From S012-113 sp965368405 (GTDB lineage Bacteria > Bacteroidota > Bacteroidia > Cytophagales > Cyclobacteriaceae): a DNA stretch of 31,554 nucleotides. The notes under the pieces were generated by a model. The model did no database searches. It had not been told where the DNA came from and saw only the letters and a program-made list of their open reading frames with translations. Shown here piece after piece: positions 25,706-31,554 of the stretch (positions within the stretch are counted from its first letter, which is position 1; each line of letters begins with the position of its first letter). Both the position numbers and the translations under genes were made by a program. The stretch covers positions 1-31,554 of the forward strand of contig CBDUMS010000033.1 of the NCBI GenBank assembly GCA_965368405.1, given 5' to 3'.

Positions 25706-27091
25706 CTAGTTTAAATATTCTCGAATGTCGGTGATCTTACCCGTGATTGCTGCAATAGCTGCCGTTGCCGGACTAGCCAACAAGGTGCGAGATCCGGGAC
25801 CCTGACGTCCCTCAAAGTTTCTATTGGATGTAGAGACACAATATTTACCTTCTGGAATCTTGTCTTCATTCATAGCAAGACAGGCGGAGCAACCTGGTTC
25901 ACGAAGCTCAAAACCTGCTTCCTCAAACACCTTATCAATACCTTCTGCCTTGGCTTGATCTTCTACACGCTTAGAACCTGGGACAATCCATGCCGTAATA
26001 TGATCTGCCTTTTTCTTTCCTTTTACTATCGATGCTACCTCTCGTAAATCTTCAATACGCGAATTAGTGCAGCTTCCAATAAATACAAAGTCTACCTCTT
26101 TCCCAATTATAGACTTACCCCCTTCGAAACTCATATAATCAAGTGCTTTGGCGAAAGACTGATCGCCATTCGCACCCGGCAAATTCTCTTGAACACCCAA
26201 TCCCATGGCAGGGTTGGTGCCATAGGTTATCATTGGAGTAATATCGGCGGCATCGAAGTCGATCTCTTTATCAAATACAGCATCTGCATCCGATTTTAAA
26301 GTTTTCCAATAGGCAAGTTTTTGCACCCATTCAGATCCTTTAGGGGCAAAGTCTCTTCCTTCTACATAATCAAATGTCTTTTCATCGGGAGCTATTATAC
26401 CGCCACGAGCGCCCATTTCGATACTCATATTGCATACCGTCATGCGGCCTTCCATGGATAAGGCCTCGATCGCTGATCCCGCGAACTCTACAAAATAACC
26501 GGTACCCCCTGATGTTGAAATTTTCGAAATTATATAGAGAATGATGTCTTTAGCACCCACTCCTTTTCCTACCTGGCCCGATACGTTAATACGCATACTT
26601 TTTGGCTTGGTTTGAAGTATACACTGGGTAGAAAAAACCTGTTCTACCTCACTGGTACCTATACCAAAGGCAATAGAACCAAAAGCTCCATGGGTAGAAG
26701 TATGGCTATCACCACAAACGATGGTCATGCCCGGTTGGGTGATTCCTAACTCAGGCCCTATAACATGCACAATGCCTTGATTCTGATGTCCTAACCCATA
26801 CAGCTCAATACCGTATTTATCACAGTTTTCATGCAAAGTATCTACCTGCGTTTTGCTGAGCGGGTCGCTTATGGGCAAATGCTGATTTTTTGTGGGTACG
26901 TTATGATCGGCTGTAGCGATAGTTTGCGCTGGCCTATACACAGGAATACCACGTTTTTCCAGACCCGCAAATGCCTGTGGGCTGGTAACCTCGTGAATTA
27001 GATGCTTATCTATATACAAAATCTGCGGACCTCCCTCCACAGATTCTACTACATGGCTATCCCAAACCTTTTCGAATAATGTTCCTGCCAT
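25706..27091 (-). CDS. leuC: 3-isopropylmalate dehydratase large subunit
   Basis: 461 residues, aconitase family. The [4Fe-4S] cluster cysteines are C341 (GSCTNSR), C401 and C404 (GCSACLAMN). The catalytic-site segments CGDSHTSTHGAFG (126-138) and TADHNVPT (60-67) are intact. The 461-residue length and separate leuD gene give the bacterial heterodimeric form. It lies 3 bases after leuA. Confidence 0.97.
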   Translation of the reverse strand: MAGTLFEKVWDSHVVESVEGGPQILYIDKHLIHEVTSPQAFAGLEKRGIPVYRPAQTIATADHNVPTKNQHLPISDPLSKTQVDTLHENCDKYGIELYGLGHQNQGIVHVIGPELGITQPGMTIVCGDSHTSTHGAFGSIAFGIGTSEVEQVFSTQCILQTKPKSMRINVSGQVGKGVGAKDIILYIISKISTSGGTGYFVEFAGSAIEALSMEGRMTVCNMSIEMGARGGIIAPDEKTFDYVEGRDFAPKGSEWVQKLAYWKTLKSDADAVFDKEIDFDAADITPMITYGTNPAMGLGVQENLPGANGDQSFAKALDYMSFEGGKSIIGKEVDFVFIGSCTNSRIEDLREVASIVKGKKKADHITAWIVPGSKRVEDQAKAEGIDKVFEEAGFELREPGCSACLAMNEDKIPEGKYCVSTSNRNFEGRQGPGSRTLLASPATAAIAAITGKITDIREYLN

Positions 27092-27094
27092 ACT

Positions 27095-28255
27095 TTAAGC
27101 TACTTTCACAGAAGAGTCTGCTACAAGTTTTTTAAGATCTGAATCTTCTACCAATCCTGTTTTATCAGCCACTTCTAAAAAGTCATCATACACCTTTTCA
27201 AGCTCCGCCTCCTCAAGGTTCACGCCAAGCATTCCAAGACGATACTTAAGTGCCGCGCGGCCACTTCGTGCTGTAAGAACAATCTGGCTCCCATCAGCAC
27301 CTACTTCGGCAGGATCAATAATTTCGTAATTCTGACGATGTTTAATTACACCGTCCTGATGGATGCCGGATGAATGCGCAAAAGCGTTTCTACCCACAAT
27401 AGCTTTATTCGCCTGTACCGGCATGTCCATCGCCTCCTCAACCATTCGGCTAAGCGATGTAAGCAGCTCTGTTTTAATTCCTGTGGTATAAGGTAAGTCC
27501 GTCCGTTTATTAAGGATCATTACCACCTCTTCGAGTGACGTATTACCAGCGCGCTCGCCTATGCCATTAATTGTACACTCGACCTGAGTTGCACCATTTT
27601 GCACGGCGGCAATAGAGTTCGCTGTTGCCAATCCTAAATCGTTATGGCAGTGTGCGGCAATATCAACCTTATGAATTCCGGTTACATTATCTTTTAGGTA
27701 TTTAATTTTAGCTCCAAATTCACTTGGTATGCAATACCCTGTAGTATCGGGTATATTAATAACAGTAGCTCCAGCCTTAATAACGGCTTCTACCACCTGA
27801 GCCAGGTATTCATTTTCTGTCCGGCCTGCGTCTTCGGCATAAAACTCTACATCCTCAACAAATTTTTTGGCGTAACTAACCGCTGCCACGGCGCGTTCTA
27901 TCACCTCTTCTTTGGAAATTCTCAGTTTGGTAAAGACATGGAGATCAGAAGTGCCTAAACCGGTATGGATTCTTGGCTTTTTCGCAGACTTAATCGCCTC
28001 GGCTGCCACTTCGATATCTTTTTTAACCGCTCTGGTCAACCCACAAACGGATGCATTCTTCATGTTCTCGGCAATTGATTTCACTGCCTCGAAATCGGCA
28101 GGGCTCGAAATCGGAAAGCCTCCTTCAATAATATCAACACCGAGGTTGTCGAGTGCTTTTGCAATAACCAATTTCTCTTTACCATGAAGCTGACATCCCG
28201 GGACTTGCTCGCCATCCCTTAAGGTAGTATCGAAGATTTTTATCTTTTGATCCAT
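27095..28255 (-). CDS. leuA: 2-isopropylmalate synthase, short form without regulatory domain
   Basis: 386 residues. It condenses acetyl-CoA with 2-oxoisovalerate, the first step to leucine. The catalytic segment DTTLRDGEQVPG carries R13, D14 and E16, the metal-binding HCHNDLGLATAN motif is present, and NGIGERAGNTSLEE follows. The helical linker continues to about residue 380 and then stops. The C-terminal leucine-binding domain that makes E. coli LeuA 523 residues long is absent, so classic leucine feedback is not expected. The operon context rules in LeuA over homocitrate synthase. It is the first gene of the 12-gene run. Confidence 0.92.
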   Translation of the reverse strand: MDQKIKIFDTTLRDGEQVPGCQLHGKEKLVIAKALDNLGVDIIEGGFPISSPADFEAVKSIAENMKNASVCGLTRAVKKDIEVAAEAIKSAKKPRIHTGLGTSDLHVFTKLRISKEEVIERAVAAVSYAKKFVEDVEFYAEDAGRTENEYLAQVVEAVIKAGATVINIPDTTGYCIPSEFGAKIKYLKDNVTGIHKVDIAAHCHNDLGLATANSIAAVQNGATQVECTINGIGERAGNTSLEEVVMILNKRTDLPYTTGIKTELLTSLSRMVEEAMDMPVQANKAIVGRNAFAHSSGIHQDGVIKHRQNYEIIDPAEVGADGSQIVLTARSGRAALKYRLGMLGVNLEEAELEKVYDDFLEVADKTGLVEDSDLKKLVADSSVKVA

Positions 28256-28289
28256 ATCACCAAATAATTTAATTTTCTGATTAATCGAT

Positions 28290-28297
28290 CAAAAGTA
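28290..28297 (-). promoter_or_regulatory. Possible -7 box for the leuA operon
   Basis: The minus strand reads TACTTTTG, matching TANNTTTG. It would give a 5' leader of about 25-30 bases before the leuA ATG at 28255, too short for an attenuator. I find no -33 TTG at the standard distance; the nearest TTTG is 26 bases away. Confidence 0.4.
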
Positions 28298-28332
28298 ATG
28301 GGCACTAGAGCATCATAAAATACCAAATTAAT

Positions 28333-28344
28333 TCGTAATTACGA
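28333..28344. promoter_or_regulatory. 12-bp perfect palindrome TCGTAATTACGA in the leuA divergent region
   Basis: The palindrome lies midway between leuA and the divergent 520-residue gene, about 36 bases upstream of the leuA -7 candidate. The position suits a dimeric regulator such as an Lrp-type protein, but no binding protein is known from this sequence. The remaining 165 bases of the region are AT-rich and contain no terminator. Confidence 0.35.
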
Positions 28345-28420
28345 GTCCTAACACATATAATAATGCTTTTAAATGATTATTATTGAATATAAATGACGTT
28401 TTAAGATATATATAATTACA

Positions 28421-29983
28421 ATGGCTAAGCCAAGATCGGACAAGCTCTTTACCCTGATCAAATCCATGAAATCGAGTGAAAAACGCTATTTCAAACTTTG
28501 GGTTAATGGAGATAGTAGCACAACAGTTCCTAAATTCTTACAATTATTTGAACAAATTGATGGGCAAAAAATCTATGATGAAGAGGCTATTGAGTCCGCT
28601 GCAAGCTATCTCACCAAAGGACAACTCTCTAATCTAAAGGCGAGTTTATACACCAAAATATTGACTAGCCTAAAGTATTATAACATTAGCAATAGCCCGG
28701 ATATGCAAACACGCGAGCTGATTGATCATGCCCAATTATTGTTCGATCGAAGCCTTTACCAGCAATGTGACGACCTACTAAATAAGGCAGCAGTAATGGC
28801 TAATAAAACCAGTAATATGGAAATGCAGCTGATGATATTAAAATGGAAGAAGAATGTACTTTCGCAAACCGCTGAACGCGGCAGTGTTGAAAACACCGAT
28901 GCCATTATAAAGCAAGTTACTCAAGTCACAGACCGGATTAATAATATCAACCAATTTACCAACCTTCAACTTCAGCTTAATGCCTTATACCTGCGCACGG
29001 GTTATGTAAAGAATGAGGCCGACTATGATATTATAGCCAACCTCTTTTATTCGAACTTACCAGAGGTGATTGAGGAAGAACTAAGCCTGGCAGAAAAATC
29101 GAACCTTTACTCGCTTTATGTCGATTTCTACTTTTTCACACAGGACTTTAACCAAGGGCATTTATTTGCCAAGAAATGGGTTAGCCTTTTTAATAATAAG
29201 AGCCTTATTTATGCCAATCTGGAAACTTATATAAAGGCCTTAAATAGTTTAATGATTGCCGAATCGCGGATTAATGCCTACGATGATTTTATTAAGAATA
29301 AGCGTCAACTCCGAAATCTACGGCGACTAGCTGCGATTCAGATCAACGAGAATATCAATCTAAAACTCTTTAAATATACCTATGTGCATGAGTTTAATGG
29401 GTTATTTATGAAAGGCGATTTTAGCCGCGGCGTGCATTTAATGGAAAAAATTAAGCCGAGGATTGACGAATATATTGCGCGACTCGACAGCCACTCGAGG
29501 GTGATTATGTATTATAAAATTGCCTGTTTATATGTAGGCAATAGCGATTTTTCTGAAGGGTTGGTGTGGCTTAACCGGATTATTAATACCGAAGATATGG
29601 ACCTGCGCGAGGACATCCATGGTTTCTCGCGGATTTTGAGTTTGATCTGCCATTATGAAATAGGGCACCGGGATATTCTCGATTACCATGTGCGATCTAC
29701 CTATAGATTTTTATTGAAGCGCGAGAATTTGCAACAATATCATAAGTATATCCTTAACTTTTTGAAGCATGTATCGCCGAATATATCGGAAGAAGAAATG
29801 ATTGCTGAATTCAAGACCCTTCTCGAGCAGTTAAGGCCCTTGGAAGCGAACCCTTATGAAAAACGAGCCTTTATTTATTTCGATATTATTTCGTGGCTGG
29901 AAGGGAAAATTAATCGCAAACAGGTGCAGGATGTAATTCAGGAAAAAGCGAGTATTCGTCTTAACCAAAAATTAGTAGCTTAG
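28421..29983 (+). CDS. Helical-repeat protein of unknown function (Bacteroidota-type)
   Basis: 520 residues with no signal peptide or membrane segment, so probably cytoplasmic. I do not recognise a characterised family. The N-terminus (DKLFTLIKSMKSSEKRYFKL, residues 7-26) resembles a motif I associate with conserved Bacteroidota hypothetical proteins. The rest is almost wholly helical, with paired amphipathic helices resembling tetratricopeptide repeats (for example YKIACLYVGNSDFSEGLVWL), though clean repeats cannot be aligned by eye. Such folds usually mediate protein contacts. It is divergent from leuA and 4 bases ahead of the DinB-like gene, so the two are probably co-transcribed. Confidence 0.85.
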   Translation: MAKPRSDKLFTLIKSMKSSEKRYFKLWVNGDSSTTVPKFLQLFEQIDGQKIYDEEAIESAASYLTKGQLSNLKASLYTKILTSLKYYNISNSPDMQTRELIDHAQLLFDRSLYQQCDDLLNKAAVMANKTSNMEMQLMILKWKKNVLSQTAERGSVENTDAIIKQVTQVTDRINNINQFTNLQLQLNALYLRTGYVKNEADYDIIANLFYSNLPEVIEEELSLAEKSNLYSLYVDFYFFTQDFNQGHLFAKKWVSLFNNKSLIYANLETYIKALNSLMIAESRINAYDDFIKNKRQLRNLRRLAAIQINENINLKLFKYTYVHEFNGLFMKGDFSRGVHLMEKIKPRIDEYIARLDSHSRVIMYYKIACLYVGNSDFSEGLVWLNRIINTEDMDLREDIHGFSRILSLICHYEIGHRDILDYHVRSTYRFLLKRENLQQYHKYILNFLKHVSPNISEEEMIAEFKTLLEQLRPLEANPYEKRAFIYFDIISWLEGKINRKQVQDVIQEKASIRLNQKLVA

Positions 29984-29987
29984 TGCC

Positions 29988-30485
29988 ATGAGTATAGATT
30001 ACAACGAATATTTCGGACGCTATGCCGGGTTAGTGAATGATGACTCACTCACTGAAGCGATGGAAAAAAATCATAGAGCCTTTATGGCGCTGGCCGCCAC
30101 AATCGATGAAGAGCGAAGCACCTACCGCTACGGAGATGACAAATGGTCTATTAAGGAGCTGGTTGCCCATGTGATAGATACCGAGCGCATTTTTGCCTAC
30201 CGTGCCCTGCGTTTTGCACGTAACGATAGCACAGAGCTTTCGGGTTTCGACGAAAACCATTTCGCTGCCTTTGCTGGGGCTGATGAACGCGCTTTTAAAG
30301 ATTTAGTTGAAGAGTTTGACTATACCCGCCGCAGTTCTATGGCGCTTTATAAGTCTTTCGATGAGGAAATGTTGCAGCGAAGTGGCAAGGCCAATGGGAT
30401 TACCTTTGATGTAACCTTGCTGGGCTATTTAATTGCCGGGCACTGCCAGCACCATATGAATGTTTTGGGGGAAAGGTATTTGTAG
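29988..30485 (+). CDS. DinB/YfiT-fold putative metalloprotein
   Basis: 165 residues, matching the four-helix DinB superfamily. The likely metal ligands are H61 (ELVAHVIDTE), H152 and H156 (GHCQHHMNVL), the usual His...HxxxH arrangement. Members include bacillithiol and mycothiol-dependent transferases and many proteins of unknown activity. The thiol used here, if any, cannot be told. The start is 4 bases after the stop of the upstream helical protein, suggesting one transcript. No export signal is seen. Confidence 0.87.
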   Translation: MSIDYNEYFGRYAGLVNDDSLTEAMEKNHRAFMALAATIDEERSTYRYGDDKWSIKELVAHVIDTERIFAYRALRFARNDSTELSGFDENHFAAFAGADERAFKDLVEEFDYTRRSSMALYKSFDEEMLQRSGKANGITFDVTLLGYLIAGHCQHHMNVLGERYL

Positions 30486-30490
30486 CGGGA

Positions 30491-30511
30491 GCTTAACCTT
30501 TTAGGCTAAGC
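30491..30511 (+). other. Small hairpin after the DinB-like gene
   Basis: GCTTA and TAAGC pair, followed by one mismatch and a CC/GG pair around a TTTTA loop. It begins 5 bases after the stop codon and has no U-tract of its own, so it may protect the mRNA end or be incidental. Confidence 0.35.
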
Positions 30512-30528
30512 AATCAGGGTGGGATCAT

Positions 30529-30582
30529 AAAAAGGCCAAAACCACACAATACAATAGCTAAAGTTTGGCTTGCCTTTTTTTT
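30529..30582. terminator. Bidirectional terminator between convergent genes
   Basis: AAAAAGG-CCAAA (30529-30540) pairs with TTTGG (30564-30568) and CCTTTTT (30573-30579), with a 4-base bulge CTTG and a 23-base loop. Eight T follow on the plus strand, and a T-run also follows on the minus strand. It lies between the DinB-like gene and hepT, which face each other. Confidence 0.6.
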
Positions 30583-30589
30583 GCCATTG

Positions 30590-30937
30590 TTAGCCGTTTT
30601 CCTGCCCAATTAATGCCTCAATTTCAGATCTCAACTTTGGGATATGTTTGATTACAATACTCCAGATCATGTCATCAGAAACTGAATCATAGCCATGGAT
30701 AATTCTATTTCTTGTCCCAATAATGTTTTTGGCATTCAAAATTTCGAAGCTAGAGTCTTTTTTCAATATTCGACTGACGGCTTCCCCAATTATTTCTAGA
30801 TCACGCTCTATGGCTCTCTTGGTTTTAATATCATTGACGAATTCTTGAAAAACCCTAGGTTTATCAACATAAAAGCTTTCAATTTCATCAATTGCTTGAA
30901 GTATGTCATGCAACCACTTGACAATCTCGTTATCCAT
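30590..30937 (-). CDS. hepT: HepT-family toxin (DUF86, HEPN RNase)
   Basis: 115 residues, all-helical. The HEPN active-site motif is R76-N77-x3-H81-x-Y83 in GTRNRIIHGYDS, the form RNxxxHxY that defines HepT-type RNases. In the characterised HepT/MntA pairs the toxin cleaves RNA and is inactivated when its partner attaches AMP to the motif tyrosine, here Y83. That part is established for the family, not shown here. The gene overlaps mntA by 8 bases and comes second, the usual order when the nucleotidyltransferase leads. It ends next to the shared terminator. Confidence 0.9.
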   Translation of the reverse strand: MDNEIVKWLHDILQAIDEIESFYVDKPRVFQEFVNDIKTKRAIERDLEIIGEAVSRILKKDSSFEILNAKNIIGTRNRIIHGYDSVSDDMIWSIVIKHIPKLRSEIEALIGQENG

Positions 30938-31229
30938 AAATTAAAACTTTCGAAGAATCAATTGATTGCTTTAATATTGGATTCTTGATAGCGCGTTCTT
31001 CTAGCAAGTCAACAGGGCGATTAAAAAGGCTCTCAAGACTATCTTTAAAGTTGAAATAGTTGTCGGCGTAGTCGTACAAATCTACATCTTTGAAGTCTAC
31101 GACAAAGTCAATATCGCTGGCTTCATTGAAATGACTCCGAAGTACCGAGCCAAAAACAAATAGACTTCCAACCTTATGCGAGTCGCATAAAGCAATGACT
31201 TTATCTTTGTTTTGTTCAACAATACTCAT
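30930..31229 (-). CDS. mntA: MntA-family antitoxin (minimal nucleotidyltransferase)
   Basis: 99 residues. The nucleotidyltransferase signature runs from G27-S28 (FGSVLRSHF) to D39 and D41 (SDIDFVV); the third acidic residue is probably D74 (RPVDLL). It should transfer AMP from ATP to the HepT partner and so neutralise it. Length and motifs fit the minimal type with no extra domain. All catalytic acids are present, so the antitoxin looks functional. A perfect inverted repeat lies 16 bases upstream of the start. Confidence 0.9.
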   Translation of the reverse strand: MSIVEQNKDKVIALCDSHKVGSLFVFGSVLRSHFNEASDIDFVVDFKDVDLYDYADNYFNFKDSLESLFNRPVDLLEERAIKNPILKQSIDSSKVLIYG

Positions 31230-31233
31230 ACTG

Positions 31234-31241
31234 CGAAGTTA
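31234..31241 (-). promoter_or_regulatory. Possible -7 box of the mntA-hepT operon
   Basis: TAACTTCG on the minus strand differs by one base from TANNTTTG and ends 4 bases before the ATG, so the message would be nearly leaderless. No clear -33 element is seen. Confidence 0.25.
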
Positions 31242-31244
31242 CAA

Positions 31245-31275
31245 TCTATTCGCGTGAAAGTAAAAAACGAATAGA
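31245..31275. promoter_or_regulatory. Candidate operator of the mntA-hepT pair
   Basis: Perfect 8-bp arms TCTATTCG (31245-31252) and CGAATAGA (31268-31275) are separated by 15 bases. The site lies just upstream of the possible -7 box, where a bound repressor would block RNA polymerase. Many toxin-antitoxin operons repress themselves through such a site, but MntA has no obvious DNA-binding domain. Confidence 0.45.
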
Positions 31276-31361
31276 ACTAGGCAGAGTTACTTATAACAGC
31301 GAGCTAGATGGTGCAACTGACTCTGATATCTATTTTCTCTTATCCCTTTTGATCTATGACA

Positions 31362-31554
31362 TTAGAAATCAAGGTTAATATTTAAGGGAAAACTGGAGTT
31401 CGGTTCACTTTCCCCCGGCAGATAATAATGCAAATCAACTTTATATTCTCCTTTCGGAATTATAGGGAATGAGTAAAAAAGCAGGCCTTTTATTTGCTCC
31501 GGCAATGGACTAGGTTGATGAAGATACCTGGGAATAACTTTAGATCTGATCTCT
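31362..31554 (-). CDS. C-terminal end of an unidentified protein (5' end outside window)
   Basis: A frame open from the window edge (first full codon at 31553) to a TAA at 31364-31362 gives 63 residues. It reads as real protein, with alternating hydrophobic strands (KGLLFYSFPIIPKGEYKVDL, then SSFPLNINLDF) that suggest a beta-sandwich end. No family can be named. It points the same way as mntA-hepT and ends 133 bases before mntA, so readthrough is possible. No terminator is visible between them. Confidence 0.6.
   Translation of the reverse strand, partial: EIRSKVIPRYLHQPSPLPEQIKGLLFYSFPIIPKGEYKVDLHYYLPGESEPNSSFPLNINLDF

Noticed and set aside
28328..28354. An 8-codon frame upstream of leuA starting at GTG (minus strand), encoding Leu, Gly, Leu, Val, Ile, Thr and Asn, which looks like a branched-chain leader peptide.
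   Set aside because: It needs a GTG start, has no repeated control codons, and no GC-rich hairpin with a U-tract follows before leuA. The likely -7 box lies downstream of it, so it may not be transcribed with leuA. Its sequence is also partly fixed by the palindrome.
30491..30511. Hairpin after the DinB-like gene as an intrinsic terminator.
   Set aside because: It has a mismatch and no following U-tract; the stronger terminator is at 30529-30582.

Overview
The window comes from a Bacteroidota chromosome, most likely a marine-type Cytophagales bacterium (Roseivirga/Fulvivirga-like). This is judged from gene content and protein style: the Bacteroidota form of ketol-acid reductoisomerase, a DAHP synthase fused to a chorismate mutase, a DUF2911 lipoprotein, TANNTTTG-type promoter boxes and few Shine-Dalgarno sequences. 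I could not run a database search, so the genus is an inference.

Layout. (1) 1-2599: a truncated outer-membrane beta-barrel protein on the minus strand, divergent from a DUF2911 lipoprotein. (2) 2677-5985 (+): three overlapping nucleotide-sugar genes, UDP-glucose dehydrogenase, UDP-glucuronate decarboxylase and a GalE-type epimerase. (3) 10659-5995 (-): an aromatic amino acid operon, leader peptide - pheA - aminotransferase - tyrA - DAHP synthase/chorismate mutase - small exported protein. (4) 28255-10720 (-): an unbroken 12-gene run leuA-leuC-leuD-leuB-ilvE-ilvD-ilvB-ilvN-ilvC-ilvA-gltB-gltD with gaps of 41 bases or fewer, encoding leucine, isoleucine and valine synthesis plus glutamate synthase. 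(5) 28421-30485 (+): a helical Bacteroidota protein of unknown function and a DinB-fold protein. (6) 30590-31229 (-): a HepT/MntA toxin-antitoxin pair. (7) 31362-31554 (-): the C-terminal end of an unidentified gene cut by the window edge.

The most notable element is not a standard gene. Between gltD and pheA lies a 21-codon reading frame (10659-10594, minus strand) in which 10 of 21 residues are Phe, Tyr or Trp, with YFNYFFFYFW at residues 7-16. It is followed by a GC-rich hairpin with a run of eight U. The leader also has two mutually exclusive pairings. An 11-bp helix joins codons 9-12 to the bases just after the stop codon. An 8-bp helix joins the last codons to the 5' arm of the terminator. 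This is the full 1:2 / 2:3 / 3:4 layout of ribosome-mediated attenuation, here in front of a Phe/Tyr operon.

How the genes work together: GltBD makes glutamate, the amino donor for IlvE and for the aromatic aminotransferase. IlvA feeds 2-oxobutyrate to IlvBN-IlvC-IlvD, and LeuABCD extends the valine keto acid to leucine. DAHP synthase/chorismate mutase, PheA, TyrA and the aminotransferase cover entry to the shikimate pathway and its Phe/Tyr ends. I found no tRNA, rRNA, CRISPR array, insertion sequence or replication origin.
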